NCBI GenBank assembly: GCA_036877525.1
Contig: JAZGTH010000071.1
Coordinates: forward strand, 1,139,001 to 1,203,000
Reading direction: 5' to 3'
Length of the DNA: 64,000 nucleotides
Source of the DNA: Chromobotia macracanthus
Lineage: Eukaryota; Chordata; Actinopteri; Cypriniformes; Botiidae
Part shown: one piece after another, positions 46,698 through 59,604 of the stretch
Layout: every line of letters begins with the position of its first letter
Position numbering within the stretch: the stretch's first letter is position 1
Program-made: the position numbers and the translations under genes
The notes under the pieces: model-generated
What the model saw: the letters and a program-made list of their open reading frames with translations, nothing else
Database searches by the model: none
Told to the model about the DNA's origin: nothing

Positions 46698-48514
46698 ATG
46701 TTTCCTGGTTCTGTTTTCTGTTGCCTGTGTGTGTTGATCTGTAACGGTGAGTTTGATAAATCTTACTTTCTCTGTTTTATGACTTTAACAGTATAAAGCA
46801 GCTACAGCTGTGAAACTGGTTTCTTAGTAATAATGAAAGATAAGACACATTCCTCATTGTGTTGCTGAGGTACCACGGTATGTGCTTTTATTGAAGTATA
46901 TGGGAAACCATTTCAAATACAATGCTTTTGTTTCAATGAAAAGTTCACTGTGTTCCTGTGACTTTCAGAACATATGAAATGCATTACAAAGTTATGTACT
47001 TCCTTAGTCTGTCTGTAATCACAGTTGTGATTTGTATGAAATCTCTCTGTGTTGTTCAGGTGTGTGTGGTGATGAAGTGAAGACAGTGTCAGTGATGGAG
47101 GGACATTCTGTCTCTCTACACAGTGATGTTACTGATATACAGACAGATCATCTGATAGTGTGGCTGTTTGGACCTCAGGGAACTCCTTTAGCTGAATTAT
47201 ATAAACTGACTAATTCAAGCCCTATATATTATGATTTTGATGGGAGATTCAGAGACAGACTGAAGCTGGACAGTCAGACTGGATCTCTGACCATCACAAA
47301 CATCAGAATCACAGACTCTGGACTTTATAAACTACAGATCTTCAGTAACAGAGGAACTTCAGTCAAGAGATTCAATGTTACTGTCTATGGTGAGTAAACT
47401 CAATACAATGTTTTGTTACTCTCATTAATTCTATTCAGATGAAACTCAGTCATGTACATCTAAATCAGCCACAGCCAGTTCATTGTGATAGACCATTTAT
47501 GAACTGATGAGTTGACACAGGTTTGATAAAGAAGACATTTAAAATCTGCTGAGGTTTAAAGTATGGATACATATGAATTAAAAGACCAAAAGCATTGTAA
47601 GTATGAGAAACATCTTCCAATGGTATTTCTCTGAATCGTGTTTTTCATTGGTTCTCCAGCTCGTCTGCCTGTTCCTGTCATCATTAGAGACTCTTCACAA
47701 TGTTCTTCATCATCAGAAAGATCTTCAAGCTCCAGATGTGTGTTAGTGTGTTCAGTGATGAATGTGACACATGTGACTCTCTCCTGGTACAAAGACAACA
47801 GTTTATTCTCCAGCATCAGTGTGTCTGATCTCAACATCAGACTCTCTCTACCTCTGGAGGTGGAATATCAGGATACAAACACATACAGCTGTGTGGTGAA
47901 CAATCCAGTCACAAACCAGACTCAACATCTCCACATCTCTGATGTCTGTCAGCCGTGTTCAGGTAGGACTGCAATAATAACAGTTAGTTATTGAACTGCT
48001 CTGCTGCATGTCTTATTCTGTAAAAGTTGTTAAATTAAACCAAAATTTGAATTTTGGTCCAAGTGTACTTCAATAAGGTGACAAAACCAAAAATCATTTG
48101 GTAAATTTCTCTTTCTACTAAAAAGAATTGTTTATCATGAGAGTATCATTCATGTTAAACTCTGTCATATTATAATGAAAGTAATCACTGTTTTATCTTT
48201 GTGTCTTACAGAACTCGATGCATTTAAGCTGCTGATAGTTATTGTGGTGCTGGTGATCGTAGTTGTAGCTGCAGGTGCAATTTACAGCCTCTACAAAAGA
48301 ATAAGACAACCAAAGAAGGCAAGTTTGGCAAAAAAAAGGCAAAAAAATTATTTTTAATCACTATTAATATTATAAATATATTTAACAAATGTGAAACAAC
48401 AGTACACATACAGAAGTTCACTCAGTTACATTCTCACTGGGCTTTTAATTTCAGAAAATTCCGGGGAGATGTGTGTTTGAATACAAGCTGAAGCCTGAAT
48501 ACCACAAAATTTGA
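46698..48514 (+). CDS. Gene H: SLAM-like receptor, V-C2-TM with short non-ITSM tail
   Basis: Exons: signal peptide 46698-46746 (MFPGSVFCCLCVLICN), V 47060-47389, C2 47660-47962, transmembrane 48212-48318, last exon 48455-48514. All joins are in frame and no stop interrupts. The V domain (GPQGTPLAELYKL, RDRLKLDSQTGSLTI, DSGLYKLQIF) lacks canonical cysteines; C2 has RCVLVCSV, SWYKDNS, YSCVV, DVCQPC. The membrane span is LLIVIVVLVIVVVAAGAIY followed by KRIRQPKK. The tail is KIPGRCVFEYKLKPEYHKI*, with two tyrosines but no TxYxx(V/I), so classical SAP recruitment is not predicted. The donor after the transmembrane exon is GC (AAG/GCAAGT). Confidence 0.82.
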
Positions 48515-51352
48515 TCCCGGAATCAGACCCTTGTATTATTCTTTGGTATTCCCAAAACATGTTTCTTTACAAAGTGGTTTGATTATTTATTACTATTTAC
48601 CAGTTATTAGGGAGACACTAGTCTCCGCCTCAGACATCACACCCAACAACCGCTGGCTGATCGTGTGGCATGTTTTTAAACAGTCCATCAGGAAACATAG
48701 TCGGCTGTGATTGTTTGCTTTACATGTCAGTCTTGGCCTCTTGCATGGGCCTTGACCAATGAAAGCTTTTAAGAGTCCAGACCTTCTGCCGTCCAGGGGT
48801 GTAAACTTCATCTAACAGTTGGGGGATCAATAAACATAACACTTCCAAAGAGCAATTTTTTAAGACACAAATAATACAGCCAAAATCGTACTTGTAAGGA
48901 TGTTTTAAATTCATTTAACAAATGTGAACAAATGTTCACAATGAACATTGTGTTCAGAACATTGAATATAACATTGAATATAACATTGTGTTCAGAACAA
49001 CAACAACACAATGTTCAATGTTCTGCGAGTTCAATGTTCACAAATGTGAACATTGAACTCGCAGAACACAACAAACACGTACAGAAATCAGGATATAAAC
49101 ATCTGTCAACGTCTGTTCACACTCCCTCAGTGCCTGTTTCTCTCACCTCTGTAGTGGTCCAACCTCAGCTTAAATGTGCACTTAAATGATGAAGTTCACT
49201 TGGGGTAAAATCCCCTCCAAAATGGGGCAAAAGATTTCCCAGGAACATCCTGCCCCAAACTATTGTGCTGTTACAGAGTGAGGGAGAGTGAATTAGAGTG
49301 AACTGAAGTTTTATGAACTCAGTTTTCATATGTTGTATGAAAAAACGTAATCTGCAAAAGAACGAATATGAAGAGTCTGTATGTTACTTTAATTTCTGAG
49401 TTTTTGTTAGTTAGTTAGGGTCTGTAGATACAGTTAACTATTACTGTCTTTATCTTTCATTTTACACACACACGTTTTTGTCATTACAAGTGTCTGTACT
49501 AGCAGTCAAACAGAGTCAGAGAGGTTGTGCTACCAGTCAGAAACATGCTGAAGTTTTGCTTTTCTAGTTAACAGTTTTATTTTCATATCCACATGATGTT
49601 GTAGAACTGGTAAAATTGTACATGGTCTACAGCAAATGGTCAGACTGTTTACTCTGCTATGAAGAAACACAGAGGCATCTTGAGGCTCACACAGTTTTAA
49701 TGTCACGTAACTGTTCACAGTAAACAAGTTCTTCACAATCTCTTACTGTTGTTTGTCATTTTTTATTACTGTTGTGTAGTTTCAGATGCTTTGAAAGCAG
49801 TTAACAGTCACAAAGTGCAATTTTGTTTGATTTTGCAACTTCACATTATATTTATTACCTCCTGTAGCACAGTGTGTCACATCTCATGTTTCTCATCTCA
49901 TAGTTAAAGTCACGTCTGTCATAGTTAACACGTTACACTTACTGAACTCACTGTCTGTGTCGCCCCTGCTGGTGATAATAGAAATCACTTACATTTATTG
50001 TCAATTCACATCAGCCGGGTCAATCAGGTAAGACAGGTGACACAAGTTTACTAGACTTTATAAAACATTCAGATCACAAATCACAGAGAAGTGTGAGTGT
50101 AGAAAAGAGAGGAAAAAGATCAGGAAACGTGATGAAAAGAGAAAAGAATAGAAAGAGGTGGAGCAAAGAAAAACATGTGTTTGGTGGGGGAAATATATAA
50201 ATGAGAGGGAATGATCAGAGTCGATATGTTGGGAATATCTGGGAAACTCAAAAGTTCAACACAATCATTAAAACCCATCAGAAGCTCCATCATTACAAAT
50301 ATTTACCCCAACACCCAGAAAATATGATACACCTCCCTGCGTTATACTCTCCTGTTACACACTTTCACAAATGAATATGATGTGCACATGAGACAGAAGA
50401 CGAGCCAAAAACTGATTTTCTGCATTTATCAGCATTATATATGAAGGTCATACATTTAAACGTTTTAAAGTCCAAACCTATATATAAATATAAGATTGCA
50501 CCCTTTATGTGCATTCATTTAGATTATCTGAGAGTAACAGATCACGTGTCTTATACAGTTTGATTTTATTGTAAATGATTTTATGTTTCAAAAGGGGTTT
50601 GTGTTTATAGTTGTTGATCTCACTGAGAAACTGATATTTTCACCCTCTTGATCTTGAAAAATCTGTATGTAAAGTAAAAAAACAGCACAGCATAAACCAG
50701 TGACGGAAGCATCATATGTGAACAAGGTTTTAATTGCATGTGTTTGCTTTATTGACTATATTAATGAGTAAAACTGATCTTCTGCACAGATGTTGAATTT
50801 TACCATTTTAAGTTAATACAGCCTTTTGGAAATCTCTGCCATTAAAGTAAATGTCACTGCAGAGTTTTCAAAGTAATGAATTTTGTCAGCTGTACTAACT
50901 GTTTTCAAAAGAGACACAAATATTGTCAGGTTAATAATCTGTGTCTGGTCCTGTAATGTCACTTGTCACGAGCATTTCAATGCCCCGTTTCCCCAGTGTA
51001 ACTAACTGACAAATAAATCACTTGATTTGAGTCAAAGACCCAATTACACAAATTTATTCACTATAGTGCATTTATACCGTATGTTGATTTGACCAGTTTC
51101 ATGAGATATCTTGTCGTTCATAAATGTTTTATTGCTTTAAATTAAATTTAGCTAAGGAGCTTATAGGCTGAATGTGAAATACTTTTTTCTTAGTGGCCCA
51201 CACAGTGATTTAAAAGCTTGTTGCGCCTCATGCACAGACATGCACAGAAAAAGCAATTTACTGCACGTCATTTGTATTCACTGAAACGCCCAGTTTTGAC
51301 TTTGTTAAATTTTATTTCCGTGTCATCTTGTTCCAAATCTACATGTAACTGG
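48515..51352. other. Intergenic, palindrome cluster, no gene recognised
   Basis: Apart from the palindromes at 48915-49075, only short unconvincing open frames are present. A weak duplicated CTGCTGGTGATA motif (49975, compare 35643) suggests scattered repeat remnants. Confidence 0.4.
48915..49075. repeat. Cluster of perfect palindromes
   Basis: GTTCTGCGAGTTCAATGTTC at 49020-49039 begins a 22-base arm (49020-49041) that is exactly complementary to 49046-49067, with loop AAAT. Nearby, ACATTGTGTT at 48983-48992 pairs with AACACAATGT (49004-49013), and AATGTTCA...TGAACATT lies just upstream. The vocabulary GTTCA/TGAAC recurs. Probably a small foldback element; it may also be a sequence prone to extrusion. 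Confidence 0.75.
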
Positions 51353-51417
51353 ATGAAGTGGATTGTGGCTGAATATGGACCTGTCATTTCTTTTGCTTTG
51401 TCTGTGTCTCTTTAATG
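51353..51417 (+). other. Possible broken signal-peptide exon upstream of gene I
   Basis: ATG at 51353 opens MKWIVAEYGPVISFALSVSL, hydrophobic toward its end, followed by AATG/GTAAAT, which resembles the exon-1 donors of genes C and C'. However, a TAA falls at 51413-51415 and the length gives phase 2, not the phase 1 expected by the next exon. It is either a disabled exon 1 or coincidence. Confidence 0.3.
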
Positions 51418-51715
51418 GTAAATAGAAGCTAAATTCTTTATGATTTTAACTTTTGCACTGCTAGAGTAAAGAATATATTGTATTGCATTTAAATTAAAAT
51501 ATTTTTGTCCCAGTAAATGTATTAATTTTTATCCTTTACAATTCTTCTATTAGTAATTTACTAATAATTAGCAAATCTTCTATTATGTTAGTATGTCATG
51601 CTAATCATGCTTTGTTTTAACAATTTTTACATCAAGGTACACAATACAGCACTTGTAACTTCTTGGCTGGTTAACTATGTTAAGTTTATCTTAATACTTT
51701 CTGTCTCTGTTCCAG

Positions 51716-53912
51716 GTATGTATGGTTTCGAGACAGAACATTATGACGACAGTGCAGAACGTCCTGAAGGCAACGCAGATGAAAAACGTCCTGAAGACAG
51801 CGCAGGCGCAGAACATCCTGAAGACAGCGCAGACACAAAACATCCTAATGACAGTGCAGTGGCAGAACGTCTTGAAGACAGTGCAGACGCAAAACATCCT
51901 AATGACAGTGCAGTGGCAGAACGTCTTGAAGACAGTGCAGATGCAAAACATCCTAATGAAGTGAATGGCAGACGTCCAAAACGCGCAGTGGCAGAACGCT
52001 CCAGAGACAGAACTCCAGAAGACAGAGCAGTGGCAGAACGTCCTGAAGACAGCGCAGACGCAAAACGCTCGAAGCCATGGCAGACGCTCCAGAAGACAGC
52101 GCGTGGCAAACGTCCAGAAGACAGCGCGTGGCAGAACTCCAAAACAGACCGAAGACGACAAAACGCCCTGAAGACAGCGCAGTTGCAGAACGTCCAGAAG
52201 ACAGCGCAGTGGCAGAACGTCCAGAAGACAGCGCAGTGGGCAGAACGCCCTGAAGACAGCGCAGCGGCAAGCGGCAGAACGTCCAGAAGACAGCGCAGTG
52301 GCAGAACGTCCAGAAGACAGCGCAGTGGCGCGGAAAAAAGTGGCAGAACGTCCAGAAACAGCGCAGTGGCAGAGCGTCCAAGACAGCGCGTGGCAGACTA
52401 ACGCAAAACATCCTAATGACAGTGCAGTGGCAGAACGTCCAGAAGACAGCGCAGCGCAAAACATCCTAATGACAGTGCGTGGCAGAACGTCCAGAAGACA
52501 AGCAACTCCTAATGACATCAGTGGCAGAACGTCCAGAAGACAGCGCAGACGCAAAACATCCTAATGACGTGCAGTGGCAGAGCGTCCAGAAGACAGCGCA
52601 GAGCGAAACATCCTAATGAAGTGAGTGGCAGAACGTCCAGAAGACAGAGCAGAGAAACATCCTAATGACAGTGCAGTGGCAGAACGTCCAGAAGACAGAG
52701 CAGACGCAAAACATCCTAATGACAGTGCAGTGGCAGAACGTCCAGAAGACAGCGCAGTGGCAGAACGTCCAGAAGACAGCACAGATGCAAAACGTCCTAA
52801 TGACAGTGCAGTGGCAGAACGTCCTGAAGATGCAAAACTTCCTGAAGATAGTGCAGATGCAGAACCTGAAAAAGATAAAGAAGATGGCATAATAAAGATA
52901 AAGGTGACAGAGGGAAATAATGTTACTCTAGGTTCTGGTTATCAACTTCGGAGGAAGGATGAGAACGGAATGAGAAAGGTTCACATAATATGGACTTGTG
53001 GATCTCAACACCCTCATGTTACTATTGGAGTAAGTGCTGAGGGTGTTGATTATGGCACTAGTGTTAAGCAATTCAGAGACAGGCTGCATGTGGATGCTCG
53101 TACTGGATCTCTCACCATCAGAAACATCAGAACCACAGACTCTGGACTTTATTATAGGAATACTGTCATAATCAATGGTAGAGTCGGTCAAGTAATATTT
53201 AATATCACTGTTTTTGGTGAGTATTCCTGAGTATTTTGTTTTCAAATATTTTATGTTTTAAAATGTAACTCATAATTTGGACATGGACATAAATGATACC
53301 TCAAATTCTGTGGTTTATTAAATTGAGGCGTGACAAACTTACACAGATATGCACACTTTTGATTGGTGAATAATCTGATGATGAAAATATTACAGAGATT
53401 TGGGTAAGCAATCACCTAGCAACCACATAGCAATACCCTGGCCTTGCTGCAGAGAGTTTTCTTCAGTTGCAGTTTATCATAAATGGTTGCATTAATTTGT
53501 CTTTGGTCCCTCAATTATTAATTTTTATATGCATGTTTTCCAGCTCCCTTGCCCACACCTAGTGTAAGAGACTCTTCACAATGTTCTTCATCATCAGAAA
53601 GATCTTCAAGCTCCAGATGTGTGTTAGTGTGTTCAGTGATGAATGTGACACACGTGACTCTCTCCTGGTACAAAGGAAACAGTTTATTCTCCAGCATCAG
53701 TGTGTCTGATCTCAACATCAGACTCTCTCTACCTCTGGAGGTGGAATATCAGGATACAAACACATACAGCTGTGTGGTGAACAATCCAGTCACAAACCAG
53801 ACTCAACATCTCCACATCTCTGATGTGTGTCATCTGTGTTCAGGTAGAACAGTGAACATATTAATCTTTTGTTGATTATTTTATTGTGAAATAATATATA
53901 TGTATATGTGTG

Positions 53913-53982
<70 letters not shown>

Positions 53983-54307
53983 CTTACTCTGTTACAGGAC
54001 ACAGAACAGCTTACCATCTTTTAGGGATGTTATCATTTGTTCTGGTTATCATATGTGGCATATGTGTTTGTATTTATGCAAAACGAAAAGGTAAGTGTTT
54101 TTCTACTGTTAGTAGAGCCATAGTTACACTCTTTTCTAAAGTGCTTAGGATGAGGAAGGAAACGCCTCAGATAATGTCAACGTAGTTCTTTAAGCTTTGT
54201 TTTGTGTTGATTTTGTGTAGCTTTTTGATTCTGTGTAAGCTTCGTTCTTCTCTAATCTGTTTATCTTCTGTCTCTGTTTTCTCACAGGACACTTTCTGAT
54301 CTTATGA
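51716..54307 (+). CDS. Gene I: SLAM-like receptor with repeat-encoded N-terminal segment, near tail-less
   Basis: Exons: repeat + V 51716-53216, C2 53544-53843, transmembrane 53998-54090, last exon 54288-54307. Exon 51716 starts GMYGFETEHYDDSAERPEGN and continues with a charged 9-residue repeat (DSAVAERPE / DSADAKHPN), then IIKIKVTEGNNVTL and a divergent V domain (RDRLHVDARTGSLTI, TTDSGLYYR). C2 is near-identical to paralogs. The membrane span is LLGMLSFVLVIICGICVCIY; the tail is only GHFLIL*. The exon is 1501 bases, so its two ends are in different frames; the breaks fall in the repeat (about 51960-52620). A signal peptide is not certain (see 51353). Either a pseudogene, or sequencing errors in a GC-rich repeat hide an intact coding exon. 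Confidence 0.55.
51740..52870 (+). repeat. 27-bp repeat inside the first Ig exon of gene I
   Basis: Units of type GACAGCGCAGTGGCAGAACG + TCCAGAA alternate with GACAGTGCAGACGCAAAACA + TCCTAAT, giving a 54-bp higher-order period in the clean outer parts (51830-51960, 52660-52850). The middle is full of small indels. Several frames on both strands stay open through it. Confidence 0.9.
53903..53981. repeat. (TG)n microsatellite
   Basis: Nearly pure TG run ending about 16 bases before the acceptor of the gene I transmembrane exon (53998), where it occupies the polypyrimidine/branch region. Confidence 0.95.
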
Positions 54308-55079
54308 TAATCTCAAGTGGTGGTAACAGAAGCTGAGGCTCCAGTACATTTGTTCATTGTTCATTGTATCATATGTTTTTTACTCTCAGTAGTTTAAGGG
54401 TTTTTTTCTGGGACATGAAATCCATGAGACGCTTGTTTAATTCCTGATCTTCTGGTTCATCTACACGACGAACCAGATCCATCCTAACAACAAGATCATA
54501 ACATGACTAACTGACTGCTCCTTGTCTGACCTTGTTTAGTTATCAGGATGTGTAGAAAATTCTTTTTGAGATGAAGCTCATGGTTTCTTTAGTTTTTAGC
54601 ACTTTTTCTGTATCTGTATTCAAATATTCACATAAATGCACGAGAGATTTTTAAAATACATTTTATAAGCAACATTTTTTTAAGCACTAAATGTGGCAGT
54701 TACAATCAGTAGATTAATGGTGGCAATGCTTATACTGTTTGTAATATATGTTAGGAAACGACAGAGCTGTATATGTAGGTGGATTTACTCATGGGCTGGT
54801 TTATGAATAGTCAAATATTTGATTAATTACTACACTGTTAATAAAGTCATTATATAAGCCTTCATTGTTAATATTGTTACAATCCTGCTAGTAAGAGGGT
54901 CATGGAAGAACATAAAAAATTGTAAAAATTGCAGTAAAACATCTCAATGTTCCTTTTCTCTTTTAAAACTCTTTCGATTGAAACGTATCCTCCACCAACA
55001 ACAAAATATACACGGGAAGCAAAAACTTCAGTGTGGACAAAATAAACCCTCCAGCTAACTGATCTATCATCTACCTGAC

Positions 55080-55640
55080 ATAAAACAAACAGAAATACAC
55101 ACCATCAAACAGACACATTAACACACAAAAAAATGAACACACATTAACCCTTAACAATTAACCTAACACACAAAAAAATTAACAATAAAAAATACATCCC
55201 TTAACACACATAACAAATTAACAAATGAACACACACATAACACACACATTAAACACACAAAACAAAAACACATGAACACAAAACATAAATACACACATGA
55301 ACACACACATTAACACACACATTAACACACATGAACACACACATTAACACACACATTAACACACATGAACACACACATTAACACACATAACACACACATG
55401 AACACACACATTAACACACATGAACACACTAACACATAAAACATAAACACTAACACATTAACACACATAAACACACATTAAAACAATAAACACATAAACA
55501 TAAAATAACTAAAAAAATAAAAACTAAAACATAAAAACTAAACACACATAAACACATAAACACACATTAACACACATAAAAACTAAACAATTAAACACAT
55601 AAAACTAAAATAAAAACATAAAACAATAAAAATAAATATA
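55080..55640. repeat. A/C-rich low-complexity tract
   Basis: Degenerate repeats of ACACACATTAACACACAT and ACATAAACAC, grading into AATAAA-rich DNA. Confidence 0.85.
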
Positions 55641-55994
55641 TAATATATAAATAAATAAATTATTTTTTTCTTCTTTTGATCTCCTAGTTAAAAAACATCT
55701 ATTATTATTTTCATTTTATAATTTATCTTAATATTTGAAACTATAATTTCCATTACCTCCTCTTCACTACCCCTTCCTATCCTACTCTTTTTTTCTTTAT
55801 TTTATCCCTTTTTTTTAATCCCCCTTCATTTCTATAATGCTGCCGCCAGAGGTCAGTATAACTCAATACACATTCAAATGACTGAGCACAGACATCAACA
55901 AAACACAAAAAGTGTTTAAAAGCAGAAAAACACGAAGCATGTGATATGAAAAGAGAAACAGCAACACAAGTGAGACATGACACTTGTTTTTTCT

Positions 55995-56165
55995 GAGAGA
56001 GATGATAAATGAGAGAGAAGATAAATGAGAGATGATAAATGAGAGATGATATATGAGAGATGATAAATGAGAGATGATAAATGAGAGATGATAAATAAGA
56101 GAGATGATAAATGAGAGATGATAAATGAAAGATGATAAATGAGAGATGATAAATGAGAGAGATAT
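55995..56165. repeat. 14-bp minisatellite (GAGAGATGATAAAT)
   Basis: About eleven copies with small variations (GATAAATGAAA, GATATATGAGA, GATAAATAAGA). Confidence 0.85.
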
Positions 56166-57771
56166 TCTCTATCAGGTGATGCTGGTGCTGTTTACTGTAA
56201 TTATTATTCAGCAGCTCTAGTCTTTCCCTGGAAAAACCCGAGCTCCATTATCCTCGTGTTGTGAAGACAAACACTGTATGCACAAAGAGACGGAGGGAGG
56301 GGGATGTGCACAATGAAACAGATCCTGTACTGCGTTGTGTGTTGATGTGGATGTGTGTATTGTACAGTGTGGTTTATTGTACCCAGAGTCACAGGTGTGT
56401 GTGTGTGAAGAGTCAATATTTGTAGAGTAAAGGACATGACTGGAGAATGATTATCATCGACACACAAAGAGTCTTTTTTTGAAGCTCTGTAGCTTCTCAT
56501 GGTCTGAGGAGACGGGATGTGGTTTAGCATGTGAAACAGTGACAGACCAAGATACATTTGTGAAACTCTTGTTATGTTGCTCTTACAGCTTCTTATGTTT
56601 CTGAAATGCTTTTTTATTCAGCTGGTATAAAATGAGGAACTTCAGAAATATCAGGGCTTCCCAGTTTTTTCCAAAGGCCATAACATATACAAATGAGCCC
56701 AACCCCAAACCAAACAGAATCATGCAAATGTTTGTTCTCTCAAACAATGTTATTCAGACAGATACAGGAGAGCCATGAAGAAGCTCGACACAGATCAAGT
56801 TTCAGTCTCCTCCCTGCTGCCATTAGCCACACAGACATGCTTTAATGTCTGTTTAATGGATGTTCTGGATTACAGCCTCTCTGAGGATGTTTAAAATTAG
56901 AAACAGCTCAAACAGGAAATGAGTGTGAAAACATGGTCAGACACTGAGGGCTTGTTGTTTATGATATACATGAAAGTTTATACAGAATGCAAAATGCTTC
57001 CTTCCTGATCATGTTGTCTGATGGCTTAATATCACGCAGTGTGCTAACAAAAGACAACGAGAAACCTGACTCAGCTGGGAGATAATGCTGGCCACCCGGG
57101 ATCTGTAACTTGGCAACTGTTACCGTAACGAACGAGGCAGGCAAAACGACCAACGCCAAAACATGGAAGCCTGTTTGCTTCACTGCCAATTCAGAGATAC
57201 AAGTGTGCTTGGTCAGCCTGTTTATGTGCTATCAAATGACAGAGGAAACAAAGGATGATAAAAATCAAAACATGAAGTGGATTCAGGATTGGACTGAATG
57301 TCATTGCCCTTCTGCTTGAGAAAAAACAAAGCACATGAACATGACGAACTTCATACATGCACACGTGTGCTATTGCTCAGCGAAAAGTCATGAGACTGCT
57401 GGGAAAAACACAATATCTCTGTTCTACAGGAAACAGTGGCCTACCAGAACCCAGAGTGACAAAAAACCTTGAAAACACTAAAACATGTGAGAGGTTTCCA
57501 CTCCTAAATTTAGCCTAGAGCAGCGAACAGTATGTGTCTGTAAATTAAAAGTGATAGACAGACAGATAGAGAGAGAAACATTTAATTCTTGTAATTCAGG
57601 ATGGCTCATAAGGCACTCTGTTGTGTCAACATATAGCATGAAGCACTGGTTCTGTGAATGTGAAACTGTTTGTTTGACCTCAGCTGTGGCCATGAGAATA
57701 ATGAGCTATTGTTTAACCCTCAAACGTTCACATTGTCTTCCCTTTTCAAATACCTGATAATAAATGTGGAG

Positions 57772-57925
57772 CAGTTGTGACCTACTGGTTAGTAAATCAC
57801 AGGGTTGCTGGTTTGATTCCAGCGCTGGAAGGTAGCAGCTGAAGTGCCCTTGAGCAAGACATCTAACCCCTGATTGCTCCCCGGGTACAGTAGTGTGCAA
57901 ATATGTCACTTTAATGTTAAAGTTA
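57772..57925 (+). mobile_element. tRNA-derived SINE
   Basis: GTGACCTACTGGTTAGTAAA then GGTTGCTGGTTTGATTCCAG resembles pol III A and B boxes of a tRNA-like head. It is followed by TGAAGTGCCCTTGAGCAAGA and TGATTGCTCCCCGGGTACAG, the conserved body of a widespread fish tRNA-SINE. Family name from memory (V-SINE/HE1-like), not verified. Confidence 0.75.
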
Positions 57926-59604
57926 ATCAGTCTGTCTCATCAGCTGTGTTTCACACTGCACGGCTATCAGTTCTGAGATCCTGTTTAACACAGTTATGCT
58001 TAATACAGATCAATAAAATATCTTAAAAACATTTTTTATTTTATAAATTGCTGTGAATTTTATTTCACAAAGTATTGTTTAATATTTCCTAATTGCCTTA
58101 TGTTATCATTGCTGAGCATACAGTTGAATATGGATGATGGAAATGTAAGTTTACACACACAAGCGATCAGACAGAGGGACTGGAGACTGCATTGTGTTTG
58201 TTCTGTATGATCCGCTGCTGTAGATTTTTATCTCAACAGGAAGTGGTGGTCACTCAGTCTGAGCTGTTGCTTCAGCCATCATGACCCAGTTAAGTTTACA
58301 GATTATAACTTTTGCAACCTATTCTTTATCTTTTTTACATTTGTTAGAATCAAAAATAAAGGCTCTTATTAGATGGAAAACGTCGTACAGCATAATGTCA
58401 TAGAAGAATCGTTTTGATTCTCACAATATATTTTAATCTCACCTTGGTTCTTTAGAAAACGGTCTATAACGTTGTGCTTTAAAGAAACCCCATATGCTAA
58501 ATGGAAAGATGTGGTGTGTATAATGTAAAATGAAGGCATTGTTTGTGCTGTGAAGACTTGCCAAATAAACTCAGATCACATGAATAGGAACATTTAGCTC
58601 AGAAATACTTTGCACATCACTGTGCATCGGTCTCCTCAGCCTGCATTACAGACCACAGAGATTGCTGTGGGTTGAGTTAGATCACGGGCCTCAGTTTGCA
58701 CTGGTTCATCTTGCAGAGGAGAAAATAAGAGGAAGGGGCTTGAGTTCAGAGAAGAGCTGAAAACCACATTTATGGTTGAAATGTAAAACAGTTTATCATT
58801 TCAAGTAAGACTGTGGTGAGAACAGCACAGCACATTGTAACTTCATACATTAAATATAATGATGGAATAAATTAAGCAAGCTTTTAAAGAATGACTATAG
58901 CTGTATCACCTGAACACATGTAAGGACGTGTCTGCAGTTTATTTGAATCTGGGTCAGGCTGCTGAGGTTCAGAAGAAGTGTGTGTGTGGTTTAGTGTGCA
59001 GGTAGATGTGTGTGGGGGGGGACATCAGGTGCTATTGATCTGGCCTTCATACACTACATATAAACTATAACTTCAACACAGTAGAGCAAGCAAGTTTAAA
59101 GAGAGCAACAGGTTTATGCTTATCTCTATACAAGCAGACACAAATGAATAGACATAAATAAACGAAATAAACAGGGATTACAAGTATACCATTAGGTATA
59201 CAAATAAAAACATATCAAGGAGATAAACTCAACATTTAGACATTTTCCATCCATAATAAAATTGTGATTTTATTCTTAAAGGAGGAAAAAGCGGGTTTAT
59301 ACAATATAACTGAATGCAATTGCATGTCATGATATAATAAATATACATTACGTGTAACTGTATGTGTTTTGTGCGTGTTACTGTAAGCGCTTGTTGAGGC
59401 GGAACTCTGATGTGAACGCGTCGACGCAAGAGATACTGAACTGTAGATGTGATCACAGCCTGATGGACATTCATTAATTTAATGTGGTTTCAGTTCTGCA
59501 TCTATTCTGTCTTTTGCCCATTGGGTGCACAGATATCATCATCTGTCTGTCGGATAAACAATCATGTGAAGGTGATTCGTCTTTCGGTCAGAATTTGGAG
59601 AAAT
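57926..59604. other. Intergenic upstream of gene J
   Basis: Nothing coding recognised. The last few hundred bases should hold the promoter and 5' untranslated region of gene J, but no motif is decisive. Confidence 0.4.

Larger units (their letters stand above)
54308..57771. other. Gene-poor region with low-complexity DNA
   Basis: No exon with a family signature. Contains an A/C-rich stretch (about 55080-55640, ACACATTAAC-type), a 14-bp array (55995-56165) and otherwise unremarkable AT-rich DNA. Confidence 0.5.

Noticed and set aside
51691..52554. Minus-strand frame of 287 codons over the gene I repeat
   Set aside because: Shadow of the 27-bp repeat; the plus strand has the acceptor, the phase and the fusion to a V domain.
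53790..54185. Open frames through the TG microsatellite
   Set aside because: Poly Val/Cys or Thr/His runs from a dinucleotide repeat; the real feature is the transmembrane exon at 53998.
55777..57909. Small frames in the gene-poor region
   Set aside because: No signature, no exon borders, overlapping frames on both strands, and SINE sequence at 57772.
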